Shown: piece by piece, positions 1 through 6,891 of the stretch
Layout of the letters: each line of letters begins with the position of its first letter
Position numbering within the stretch: position 1 is the first letter of the stretch
Origin: Roseburia sp.
Lineage (GTDB): Bacteria; Bacillota; Clostridia; Lachnospirales; Lachnospiraceae
NCBI GenBank assembly: GCA_030844625.1
Contig: JAUUNJ010000075.1
Coordinates: forward strand, 1-9,393
Length of the DNA: 9,393 nucleotides
Direction of reading: 5' to 3'
The notes under the pieces: generated by a model
What the model saw: the letters and a program-made list of their open reading frames with translations, nothing else
The model's database searches: none
What the model was told of the DNA's origin: nothing
Made by a program: the position numbers and the translations under genes

Positions 1-207
1 CCAAAGGAAGCTTATACTATGGGAATTAAATCTATTATGCAGGCAAAGAAAATTGTAGTTATTGTAAATGGAGCAAAAAAGGCAGACATTGTAAAGGAAG
101 CATTTTTTGGTCCGGTAACCCCAAAAGTTCCGGCATCCGTATTACAGCTTCATAATGATGTTACTTTGGTTGGGGATAAAGAAGCGCTGTCTCTTATTGA
201 GGTGTAA
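1..207 (+). CDS. nagB: Glucosamine-6-phosphate deaminase, C-terminal end (partial)
   Basis: Only the last 68 codons are inside the window; the frame is open from base 1 to the TAA at 205-207. The residues read PKEAYTMGIKSIMQAKKIVV near the start and PASVLQLHNDVTLV near the end. Both match the conserved C-terminal part of NagB: the TMGI-x-IM-x-AK segment and the PAS-x-LQLH-x-DVT segment. NagB converts glucosamine-6-phosphate to fructose-6-phosphate and ammonia in the cytoplasm. The active site lies upstream and cannot be checked. It is followed after 50 bases by nagA on the same strand, which fits a nagBA catabolic operon. The ATG at 19 is internal, not a start, because the homology continues upstream of it. 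Confidence 0.88.
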   Translation, partial: PKEAYTMGIKSIMQAKKIVVIVNGAKKADIVKEAFFGPVTPKVPASVLQLHNDVTLVGDKEALSLIEV

Positions 208-257
208 ATTTAAGGATAGTGTATGGAATATCCTGATTGGCAATTAGAGGTTAAGTT

Positions 258-1376
258 ATGGTTATCAATAATGGATTAATTTTTACTGAAAGATTTCAAT
301 TTGAGCGAAATAATATACGAATAGAAAATGGAATTATAACTGAAATCACAGAGGAAAAGATAGAGCCGGAAAATTTAGAAGAAGTAGTGGATGCAGAAAA
401 TTTAATGGTAATTCCCGGTTTGACGGACTTGCACTTTCACGGATGTGTAGGTTACGATTTTTGTGATGGAACTGATGAAGCCATAACAAAGATGGCTGAA
501 TTCCAGCGAAGTAAAGGTATCACAAATATTTGCCCCGCTACAATGACGCTTCCAAAGGAAAGGCTGGAGAACATATGTCGTGTGGCAGCAGAGCATAAAA
601 GTGAAGCAGACGAAGCGGATTTGTGTGGAATTAATTTGGAAGGACCGTTTATTTCTCCGAAAAGATGCGGTGCACAGAATCCGGATTATGTTCATAAACC
701 GGACAAGGATTTTTTGATCGACCTTATGAATAGAGCGGGAGGGCTGACAAAGCTGGTTACCATAGCTCCGGAGGAAGAGGGTGCCATAGAATGTATCGAA
801 GCTTTGAAAGACAAAATAAAATTTTCCGTTGGACATACAGTGGCAGATTATGATGAGGCAGATAAGGCATTTCAGGCAGGAGCAGGACAGGCTACACATT
901 TATTTAATGCAATGCTGCCATTTACCCACAGAGAGCCCGGAGTGATAGGTGCAGCCGTTGATCATGCAGAAGTAATGGTGGAACTTATTTGCGATGGTAT
1001 ACACATACATCCGTCAGCTATAAGGACTGCATTTAAGATGTTTGGCGAAGACAGAGTTATTTTAATCAGTGACAGTATGAGGGCTTGTGGTATGCCGGAT
1101 GGCGAATATGAACTGGGAGGGCTCCCGGTTATTAAGAAAGGAAGTACAGCAACTCTAAAAGATGGAACACTCGCAGGAAGTGTGACAAATCTCTTTGATT
1201 GTATGATAAATGCCATAAAAATGGGGATACCGGTAGAGCAGGCAGTAAGAGCAGCCACTTACAATCCGGCAAAATCTATAGGAATTCTTGATCAATGCGG
1301 TAGTATAGAAAAGGGAAAAGAAGGGAAGCTGGTGCTTTTGGATCAGAATTATAATATCGTCAGAGTAATAAAATAA
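258..1376 (+). CDS. nagA: N-acetylglucosamine-6-phosphate deacetylase
   Basis: This 372-residue protein has the usual length for NagA, an amidohydrolase-superfamily TIM-barrel enzyme that removes acetate from N-acetylglucosamine-6-phosphate and feeds NagB. Visible motifs in order are HFH at 59-61, NLEGPF at 126-131 with the metal-binding Glu128, GHT at 192-194 (His193), THLFNAM at 213-219 (His214), DGIHIHP at 246-252 with substrate-binding histidines, and SDS at 271-273 with the likely catalytic Asp272. LAGSV at 305-309 is also typical. No key residue is missing. The start is supported by AGAGG at 246-250, seven bases upstream. It is probably co-transcribed with nagB (50-base gap) and ends just before a terminator. 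The 50-base gap holds only a weak 6-bp stem (213-218 with 229-234). Confidence 0.95.
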   Translation: MVINNGLIFTERFQFERNNIRIENGIITEITEEKIEPENLEEVVDAENLMVIPGLTDLHFHGCVGYDFCDGTDEAITKMAEFQRSKGITNICPATMTLPKERLENICRVAAEHKSEADEADLCGINLEGPFISPKRCGAQNPDYVHKPDKDFLIDLMNRAGGLTKLVTIAPEEEGAIECIEALKDKIKFSVGHTVADYDEADKAFQAGAGQATHLFNAMLPFTHREPGVIGAAVDHAEVMVELICDGIHIHPSAIRTAFKMFGEDRVILISDSMRACGMPDGEYELGGLPVIKKGSTATLKDGTLAGSVTNLFDCMINAIKMGIPVEQAVRAATYNPAKSIGILDQCGSIEKGKEGKLVLLDQNYNIVRVIK

Positions 1377-1392
1377 ATTTATGGAAATAAAG

Positions 1393-1422
1393 AATCAGGT
1401 GCAGTTTCTGTGCCTGATTTTT
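1393..1422 (+). terminator. Rho-independent terminator of the nagBA unit
   Basis: The arms AATCAGGTGCA (1393-1403) and TGTGCCTGATT (1409-1419) form an 11-bp stem with two G-U pairs and a 5-base loop. The run of T at 1418-1422 follows directly. It lies 17 bases after the nagA stop and separates the sugar genes from the sporulation pair. Confidence 0.85.
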
Positions 1423-1514
1423 CGTATGTAAGGGTAAAATCCATTAGATGAAATAAACATTCTTTCTTTCAAAGAGAATATACTTATTATAAGATACGGT
1501 CTGGGTGAAATAAA

Positions 1515-2552
1515 ATGCAAAAGAATTGGAAAGTGTCTGCTATTGCCTGTATGATCATACTTATAGTTCCTGTGTTAATTACTTTTATAGCAAGTAAAAT
1601 TAATGTTAATAAAAACAGTCAGGTTCCGCTGTCAGGCAAGACAATTGTAATTGAACATGGAGGATATGTGGCTGAGATGGACATGGAAAATTTTATTCCT
1701 TGCGTATTGATGGCGCAGATGCCCATAGACAGCCCAAAAGAAGTGTTGAAGGCACAGTCTGTAATAATCAGGACATATATATTAAAGCAAATGGGAAATA
1801 GCACCAGCATAAATTCAAAGGAACTGAACCTTCCCTTTACCACTTATGTTGAATTGGAAGATATGTGGTTTCGAAATTACAGAATGGAACATCCGGGAAG
1901 CATTGAAGGGTTACTTGGGAATCTGACAGGGCTTGGAAAAAGTACAATATTTAAACAGAACATGGATTATCTTAATGCATTAATAGAAAAGACCAGTATG
2001 AATGTGTTAAAGAGTAACGGCGAACTCATACTACCTCTTTTTCATGAAATCAGCAATGGAGTCACCCGCAGTGGCAGTGAATTACTGGGCAAAGAGTATG
2101 ATTATCTTAAAAGTATTAAGTGCAATACAGATTTACAGCAGGAAAATTTTATTGGTGCTAAATATATTACCATGGAACAGTTGAAAGAGAAGCTGGCAAA
2201 GAAAGATATTATTATTTATAAGGATAAGAAAGAATTGTTCTCATCGGAAAATATTGATTTACAGGATTTTGTGAATTTAATTGATTCTTCCAATAAAGAT
2301 CAGCAGGGATATCTTGTTTCCATAAAAATTGCTGACACGAAAATAATTGCAGAAGAATTTGCAGATGCACTGGAACTGGCATCCACATCAATGGAGATTA
2401 GTGAATATGAAAAGGGATTAAGAATTACTACAAGAGGCGTAGGACACGGATTTGGCATGAGTCTGGCATATGCCGGACAACTGGCAAAGGATGGAATGGG
2501 ATGGCAGAAAATTTTAAAAACCTTTTATAATGTCACGATCAGCGATTACTAA
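1515..2552 (+). CDS. spoIID: SpoIID/LytB-family protein (stage II sporulation protein D)
   Basis: This 345-residue protein has one N-terminal membrane segment (about 8-27) and an extracytoplasmic SpoIID domain. The N-terminal signature is MDMENF-IPCVLMAQMP (55-70), followed by EVLKAQSVIIRTYIL (76-90). The C-terminal signature is TTRGVGHGFGMSLAYAGQLA (305-324) with a final KILKTFYNVT (332-341). In SpoIID this domain is a lytic transglycosylase that trims peptidoglycan during forespore engulfment, together with SpoIIM and SpoIIP. Here the residue where the catalytic glutamate is expected (xEMP in SpoIID) is Gln68, so activity is in doubt. The segment HEISNGVTRSG (177-187) replaces the usual H-x-x-SGG-x-T region. 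The start is supported by GGGTGA at 1503-1508, six bases upstream. The spoIIQ-like gene follows after 71 bases, as in other Clostridia. A divergent LytB-like paralogue is the alternative reading. Confidence 0.85.
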   Translation: MQKNWKVSAIACMIILIVPVLITFIASKINVNKNSQVPLSGKTIVIEHGGYVAEMDMENFIPCVLMAQMPIDSPKEVLKAQSVIIRTYILKQMGNSTSINSKELNLPFTTYVELEDMWFRNYRMEHPGSIEGLLGNLTGLGKSTIFKQNMDYLNALIEKTSMNVLKSNGELILPLFHEISNGVTRSGSELLGKEYDYLKSIKCNTDLQQENFIGAKYITMEQLKEKLAKKDIIIYKDKKELFSSENIDLQDFVNLIDSSNKDQQGYLVSIKIADTKIIAEEFADALELASTSMEISEYEKGLRITTRGVGHGFGMSLAYAGQLAKDGMGWQKILKTFYNVTISDY

Positions 2553-2576
2553 AAAAATAAATTTTCAAGCTTAATT

Positions 2577-2607
2577 GTATAAATCTGTAATAACATGGTC
2601 ATACTAC
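2577..2607 (+). promoter_or_regulatory. Possible sigma-E-type promoter before the spoIIQ-like gene (weak)
   Basis: A CATACTAC element at 2600-2607 resembles the sigma-E -10 (CATACA-T). GTATAAA at 2577-2583 could be the -35, leaving a 16-base gap, slightly longer than usual. This is a visual match only. The gene may equally be read through from spoIID, since no terminator is visible in the 71-base gap. Confidence 0.22.
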
Positions 2608-2623
2608 CATTGAGGTGATGAGT

Positions 2624-3418
2624 ATGGATAAAAAATTTATTGCAGCAGTAATTGTTTGCTTTGTTGCATTAACAGCCGTAGCAACAGGAACTTATTTTCT
2701 GGGGCAGAAAAGCGATGAAAATATTGTAAATTTAAAAGAGGCAAATAATGCTGTGACCACTGCAGAGGATAAAAATGTGGAAGCTGCTCAAAATGTAATA
2801 GCTGAAACAGAAACTACAACTGCCGCTGACAGAGAAGATTTTAATCTGGCAGGGTATACTGACAATGAAAATCAGGAGACAAAAGCAGAAGAAGCCAACA
2901 ATGTGGTCGAAGCCAATACAGAATCTAATGCTACAGGTGATGACTATATGTATGGTCTTTCTTCCGAGGCAGCAGCCCAGATAAAAGCATTAAAATTTAA
3001 TAAGGACAGTGAATTGCTCTGGCCGGTTCAGGGAAGTATTCTTTTGCCTTATGATATGGAAAATACAGTTTATTATTCAACATTGGATCAATATAGGTGC
3101 AATCCGGGTCTTGTAATTCAGAGCAGCAGAGGTACAGCCATAAAGGCAGCTGCTGATGGTGTAATTACAAAAATTGATGAGGATGATGAGTTGGGAGTGT
3201 ACATCAGTCAGGCCATAGGAAATGATTATATTGCAACATATGGACAGATTGTGAATCCGGAAGTCGCAGCAGGTGATTTTGTGGAAGCAGGTCAGACCAT
3301 TGCCTATGTGAATGAGCCTACAAGATACTATACAAAGGAAGGGGATAATGTTTATTTTGCCCTTACCAAGGATGGTGAATCTGTTGACCCGTTAGATTTC
3401 ATTAATTATGAAGATTAA
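2624..3418 (+). CDS. spoIIQ: SpoIIQ-like LytM/M23-domain protein, zinc ligands absent
   Basis: This 264-residue protein has an N-terminal membrane anchor (about 5-27), a long Ala/Glu/Thr/Asn-rich linker (about 28-125) and a C-terminal LytM (peptidase M23) fold at about 130-262. The fold is recognised from WPVQGSILLPY, the GTAIKAAADGVITKI strand, GNDYIATYGQI, and VAAGDFVEAGQTIAYV. M23 zinc ligands are not present: the H-x-G-x-D site reads NPGLV (160-164), the HLH-type site reads YGQI (206-209), and the final HLHFEL reads NVYFAL (242-247). It is therefore probably a structural, not enzymatic, protein, like SpoIIQ of Bacillus. SpoIIQ spans the forespore side of the engulfment channel with SpoIIIAH. 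Its place directly after spoIID supports this role. The start at 2624 is chosen because GAGG (2612-2615) sits eight bases upstream; the in-frame GTG at 2615 and ATG at 2618 overlap or crowd that site. Confidence 0.8.
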   Translation: MDKKFIAAVIVCFVALTAVATGTYFLGQKSDENIVNLKEANNAVTTAEDKNVEAAQNVIAETETTTAADREDFNLAGYTDNENQETKAEEANNVVEANTESNATGDDYMYGLSSEAAAQIKALKFNKDSELLWPVQGSILLPYDMENTVYYSTLDQYRCNPGLVIQSSRGTAIKAAADGVITKIDEDDELGVYISQAIGNDYIATYGQIVNPEVAAGDFVEAGQTIAYVNEPTRYYTKEGDNVYFALTKDGESVDPLDFINYED

Positions 3419-3453
3419 TCACAAAAAGTGAAAAAGAGCATATGATAAATTAC

Positions 3454-3490
3454 CAACAGGCAACAAGGTTTTTTGTATACCTGTTGTTTC
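3454..3490 (+). terminator. Probable terminator after the spoIIQ-like gene
   Basis: CCAACAGG... gives arms CAACAGG (3454-3460) and CCTGTTG (3480-3486), a perfect 7-bp pair, with a smaller inner ACAA/TTGT stem. TTTC follows. The U-tract is short, so efficiency is uncertain. Confidence 0.5.
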
Positions 3491-3500
3491 AAATAGATTG

Positions 3501-3539
3501 GGCTGTCATGTTACAATTTGAATTGTAAGTATGGCAGCC
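3501..3539 (+). repeat. Long, nearly perfect hairpin between spoIIQ and the acidic surface-protein gene
   Basis: GGCTGTCAT (3501-3509) pairs with ATGGCAGCC (3531-3539) with one G-U pair. Inside it TTACAATT (3511-3518) pairs perfectly with AATTGTAA (3521-3528). Seventeen base pairs in 39 bases are interrupted only by a G/GT internal loop. It is followed by TTCTAAC, not a T-tract, so it is not a standard terminator. It could be a second, backup stop, an RNA stability element, or a small dispersed repeat. The rest of the 254-base gap is AT-rich and holds only the previous hairpin and the promoter at 3614. Confidence 0.7.
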
Positions 3540-3613
3540 TTCTAACATTTAGTGAAAAATGAAGATTATTATATATAGATAAAGTTAATAAATTATCACC
3601 AATAGAAGCTAAA

Positions 3614-3642
3614 TTGACAAGGATACTGTTTTACATTAAGAT
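3614..3642 (+). promoter_or_regulatory. Strong sigma-A promoter for the acidic surface protein
   Basis: TTGACA (3614-3619), a 17-base spacer and TAAGAT (3637-3642) form a near-consensus vegetative promoter. It would start transcription near 3649, about 24 bases before the ATG at 3673. It suggests vegetative expression, separate from the sporulation pair upstream. Confidence 0.75.
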
Positions 3643-3672
3643 GAAAATGTATAAGGGAAAGGAACAAAGCTA

Positions 3673-5100
3673 ATGAAAAAATATATAAAAAAAATGATTT
3701 CGGTTATTATTTCTCTGACAATCGTTGTTTCTATGATTTCAGCCAATTCTTTCAAAGCAAATGGGGCGGAGAATATGATTGAGGAAACAGAAGAAAAGAA
3801 TGCAGAGACAGTAAAGGGAGTAAATGAAACTGTGTTCTGGGAAACAGAGACGGACATGAGGGAAACTGTGATTTCGGAAACAGACACGAAGGAAACTGTA
3901 GCTTCAGAAACAAAAAATCCAGAGATTGTTACCCGGGAAAATGGGAATAATAATTACAGTGATGCCCAGAACAGAGTTATAAATCAGGTGAAAGAGATTT
4001 CTGAAAATACTCAGGATTATGATATGGAGAAGGTGAAAGAACTATATCAATGTTATTCTATATTAACGGAACAGGAGATACAGCAGCTTCCTTCAGATAC
4101 AGTGGAAAATTATGTAAGTATACTGGATCAGGCGGCAGAAATCAATCATAGGGATGGTGTTACGGGCATAGGAGTGGATGCTAAGGATCTGCCATGGTAT
4201 GTAAAAGTTGTTGCTGAAAAAACAGACGAAAGCAAATTTCAGGAAAAGTATGATAGTTATCTGGATTCTTTATATGATGAAGAGGATATAGATGAGGAAG
4301 ACGAGGATGAAAACAGTGATGAAGAAAACTGGGATGACGATGATTGGAGTGACACAGACGAGGAGGATGAAATAGAAGATGAGGATATGGAAGAGGATAC
4401 AAATGATGACAATCAGAATGATGATGATGTAGAACATCCGAAAATATACTATGGACCTTCCGGTTTGGGATATAGGGCTGATGATGAAAGACTGGGAACG
4501 ATAGCATCTTCTTATAAGATATCATTATATGACATAATAGAGGAAAAGGATTACAGTGTACCGGAGGGAATGACAGTAAAGGTATTTCTGCCATATATAA
4601 GAGAGTATCTGGGATATGACCTTGAAGTAGTTCATATGAAATCCGATAATGCTTTTGAAAGTTTATTTCCAATGATAATTGATAAAAATAGTATTGAAAA
4701 TAGTGAAGAAGATGATCAACAGGAAAATACAATTGATGATGGACCGGAAGATGATAATGACGAAGATGTGGATCATAATGACTATGATATAGATAAAGAC
4801 AGCGAAAGTGAAATGAGCAAGGAAGAGTACAAAGAATGGGTGGAAGAAGAAAATAGTAAAATAGATGTTGAGGAATATAATGTTTTATTTACAACAGACA
4901 GTTTTTCTGAATTTGGAGTCAGGCTGATTGAGAGTGAGTATGCCGAAACAACAGCGGTTAGCGAGAGTTCAAGAGCAGAGATGATTTCTCCAAAAACAGG
5001 ATTAAATTTGGAACTGCCAATTATAATTGCCCTTAGTTCCGGTATGCTGGCAATGGTTTCTCTTGTTTTTTATAGAAAAAGAGATGAGGATATTGTATAA
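3673..5100 (+). CDS. Secreted, highly acidic surface protein with an SPKTG cell-wall sorting signal
   Basis: I do not recognise a named family for the full 475 residues. A signal peptide covers about 1-32 (KKYIKK, then a hydrophobic stretch, NGAEN). An ETV-x-x-ET-x-T repeat zone follows at 46-87, then a helical region (97-160). DLPWYVKVVAEK (172-183) is followed by a D/E block at 202-254 in which 37 of 53 residues are acidic and none is Lys or Arg. YKISLYDI (281-288) and VKVFLPYI...LEVVHM (302-322) come next, then a second acidic block (about 345-380), then VLFTTDSFSEFGVRLI (404-419). The end carries SPKTG (439-443), a hydrophobic segment (449-467) and RKR, the layout of a sortase signal; [SP]PxTG is the C. 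difficile sortase B motif. The conserved-looking strands resemble a C-terminal beta domain of Lachnospiraceae surface proteins (from memory). The ribosome site AGG at 3660-3662 supports the start. Calcium binding is possible but unproven. Confidence 0.75.
   Translation: MKKYIKKMISVIISLTIVVSMISANSFKANGAENMIEETEEKNAETVKGVNETVFWETETDMRETVISETDTKETVASETKNPEIVTRENGNNNYSDAQNRVINQVKEISENTQDYDMEKVKELYQCYSILTEQEIQQLPSDTVENYVSILDQAAEINHRDGVTGIGVDAKDLPWYVKVVAEKTDESKFQEKYDSYLDSLYDEEDIDEEDEDENSDEENWDDDDWSDTDEEDEIEDEDMEEDTNDDNQNDDDVEHPKIYYGPSGLGYRADDERLGTIASSYKISLYDIIEEKDYSVPEGMTVKVFLPYIREYLGYDLEVVHMKSDNAFESLFPMIIDKNSIENSEEDDQQENTIDDGPEDDNDEDVDHNDYDIDKDSESEMSKEEYKEWVEEENSKIDVEEYNVLFTTDSFSEFGVRLIESEYAETTAVSESSRAEMISPKTGLNLELPIIIALSSGMLAMVSLVFYRKRDEDIV
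3826..3912 (+). repeat. Imperfect GAAACTGT repeats coding for ETV-x-x-ET-x-T units
   Basis: GAAACTGT(G/A) occurs at 3826, 3862 and 3892, each followed about 15 bases later by GAAACAGA or GAAACAAA. The units encode ETVFWETET, ETVISETDT and ETVASETKN at residues 52-81 of the surface protein. Spacings of 36 and 30 bases keep the frame, so copy number could vary by recombination or slippage. Confidence 0.6.
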
Positions 5101-5123
5101 TTGAATACATAGGCAAGGTAGCA

Positions 5124-5153
5124 GGAAAGTCCGCATTTTGCGGGCTTTCTGTT
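5124..5153 (+). terminator. Terminator after the acidic surface-protein gene
   Basis: GGAAAGTCCGCA (5124-5135) pairs with TGCGGGCTTTCT (5139-5150) over 12 positions, with two G-U pairs and a 3-base loop. GTTCGTT follows. The stem is strong but the T-tract is poor. Confidence 0.65.
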
Positions 5154-5220
5154 CGTTAAAAGCGCGAAAAGATAAGACATTATATTAAAAAATATAAACA
5201 TGAATACGGAAGGAGAAAAC

Positions 5221-6717
5221 ATGGGAAAGTATATTATGGCATTGGATCAGGGGACAACCAGTTCCCGTACAATTTTGTTTGACAAGAGCGGAAATATTGT
5301 GTGTCAGGCAAATAAGGAATTTGAGCAGATTTTTCCACAACCGGGCTGGGTGGAACATAATCCTGAAGAAATATGGATGACCCAGCTTTTGACAATGGAA
5401 GAGGTTATGCGGAAGGCAAAAGCATCAGGGAGCGACATTGAGGCGATTGGCATAACGAATCAGCGGGAGACAACGGTTGTGTGGGATAAAAATACAGGAA
5501 AGCCTGTATACAATGCAATTGTATGGCAATGCAGAAGAACTTCGGATATTATAGATGATTTGGTTAATCGGGGGTTAAGCGATTCCATCAGAGACAAAAC
5601 GGGACTTGTACCCGATGCTTATTTTTCAGGAACCAAAATTAAATGGATATTAGAGCATATTGAAGGTGCAAGAGAAAGAGCAGACAGTGGCCAGCTTCTG
5701 TTTGGAACAATTGATTCATGGCTTATGTGGAAATTAAGCGGTGGAGTTATCCATGCTACGGATTATACCAATGCCAGCAGAACAATGATTTATAACATAA
5801 AAGAGTTAAAATGGGATCAGGAGCTGCTGGATATTTTAGAAATTCCAAAATCAATGCTTCCGCAGGTGAAAGCTTCCAGCGGAATTTTTGGTTATACTAC
5901 AACAGAGCTTTTGGGGGCAAAAATTCCAATCAGCGGTGTTGCCGGTGACCAGCAGGCTGCCTTGTTTGGACAGTGCTGTTTTGAGAAGGGGGATGTTAAA
6001 AATACATACGGAACAGGATGCTTTTTGCTAATGAATACGGGAAGTGAGCCGGTGCTTTCAGAGCATGGACTGATTACTACCATTGCCGCATCAACAGACA
6101 AGGTTGAATATGCATTGGAGGGAAGTGTGTTCGTGGCGGGAGCAGCGATTCAGTGGCTTCGGGATCAGATGAGAATTGTGGACAATGCGCCGGAAAGTGA
6201 AGAAATTGCATCTAAAGTAATGGATGCAGGAGGAGTTTATGTGGTTCCGGCGTTTACCGGGATGGGGGCACCCTACTGGAAACAGAATGCCAGAGGTATG
6301 GTCGTTGGCATTACAAGGGGAACCAGCAGAGAACATTTTGTGAGAGCTACATTGGAATCATTGGCGTATCAGACTTATGATGTGTTAAGAGCAATGGAGC
6401 AGGATGCTGATACTATCATTAACTCAATAAAGGTGGATGGCGGTGCCTGTGCCAATAATCTTTTGATGCAGTTTCAGGCTGATATTACGGGAAAAGAAGT
6501 TTTCCGTCCGGCAGTCATAGAAACTACCGGTCTTGGAGCAGCTTATCTTGCAGGGCTTGCTACAGGATATTGGGGAAGTAAGGATGAAATCAAGGCTAAT
6601 ATGAGCATGGACAGAATCTTTGGTCATAAAATGGCGGAAGAAGAAACCAGAGCACGCATAAATGGATGGAACAGGGCAGTTAAATGCGCATTGTTGTATG
6701 CAGAAGAGGATGTTTAA
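5221..6717 (+). CDS. glpK: Glycerol kinase
   Basis: This 498-residue FGGY-family kinase phosphorylates glycerol with ATP to glycerol-3-phosphate, for glycolysis and for lipid synthesis. Visible motifs are [10 protein letters not shown] (8-17, ATP site), [12 protein letters not shown] (78-89) with glycerol-binding Arg82 and Glu83, Tyr134, DYTNASRTM (181-189), [13 protein letters not shown] (239-251) with catalytic Asp243, [10 protein letters not shown] (261-270) and [14 protein letters not shown] (404-417). Length matches the family. The stretch before GVAGDQQ reads [16 protein letters not shown] (219-234) and contains no His, so the HPr-phosphorylated histidine of Enterococcus and Bacillus GlpK is missing. 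The start at 5221 is chosen because GGAAGGAG (5208-5215) sits five bases upstream; the in-frame ATG at 5200 has no such site and adds non-family residues. No glpF or glpD is next to it within the window. Upstream, TATATT at 5180-5185 could be a -10, but no convincing -35 was seen. Confidence 0.96.
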   Translation: MGKYIMALDQGTTSSRTILFDKSGNIVCQANKEFEQIFPQPGWVEHNPEEIWMTQLLTMEEVMRKAKASGSDIEAIGITNQRETTVVWDKNTGKPVYNAIVWQCRRTSDIIDDLVNRGLSDSIRDKTGLVPDAYFSGTKIKWILEHIEGARERADSGQLLFGTIDSWLMWKLSGGVIHATDYTNASRTMIYNIKELKWDQELLDILEIPKSMLPQVKASSGIFGYTTTELLGAKIPISGVAGDQQAALFGQCCFEKGDVKNTYGTGCFLLMNTGSEPVLSEHGLITTIAASTDKVEYALEGSVFVAGAAIQWLRDQMRIVDNAPESEEIASKVMDAGGVYVVPAFTGMGAPYWKQNARGMVVGITRGTSREHFVRATLESLAYQTYDVLRAMEQDADTIINSIKVDGGACANNLLMQFQADITGKEVFRPAVIETTGLGAAYLAGLATGYWGSKDEIKANMSMDRIFGHKMAEEETRARINGWNRAVKCALLYAEEDV

Positions 6718-6762
6718 GCAGATAGAATAAACTGATATTATAAATAGTACATAAATTGGATA

Positions 6763-6790
6763 TATTAACAATACCACTTGCTGATATAAT
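6763..6790 (+). promoter_or_regulatory. Extended -10 promoter for the ECF S-component gene
   Basis: TGATATAAT (6782-6790) is a perfect TG-n-TATAAT extended -10. A weak -35, TATTAA, lies at 6763-6768 with a 16-base spacer. Transcription would start near 6797, leaving a leader of about 95 bases before the GTG start. Confidence 0.55.
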
Positions 6791-6833
6791 AGGTAAAGTT
6801 GAAATAATTCATATGGATTTATTTCCGGCAGAT

Positions 6834-6864
6834 GCAAACAGGGTGTCAGTGTCACGCTATTTGC
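6834..6864 (+). promoter_or_regulatory. Leader hairpin upstream of the ECF S-component gene
   Basis: GCAAA (6834-6838) pairs with TTTGC (6860-6864), then AG with CT and GTG with CAC, with two single mismatches and a 7-base loop. It lies 14 bases before the AGGAGG at 6878. I could not match it to a known riboswitch class. It may be only a 5' structure. Confidence 0.3.
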
Positions 6865-6891
6865 TTATACATAGATCAGGAGGAAAAAATT

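Noticed and set aside
213..234. Stem AGGATA/TATCCT between nagB and nagA
   Set aside because: Only six pairs with a 10-base loop and no T-tract. It is too weak to call a terminator or regulatory site.
402..899. 165-codon minus-strand open frame opposite nagA
   Set aside because: It lies entirely within an intact, well-conserved nagA and has no recognisable domain.
1476..1500. Sigma-E-like promoter upstream of spoIID (GAATATA and GATACGGT)
   Set aside because: The gap between the elements is only 10 bases, too short, and the -10 matches poorly. It was not listed as a feature.
4181..4732. 183-codon minus-strand open frame opposite the acidic protein
   Set aside because: It is His/Pro/Leu-rich because it reads the complement of GAT/GAA/GAG codons. 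No ribosome site or family resemblance was seen.
6718..6891. Known riboswitch upstream of the ECF S-component
   Set aside because: I looked for THF, preQ1, TPP and FMN consensus stretches and found none; only a single hairpin is supported.
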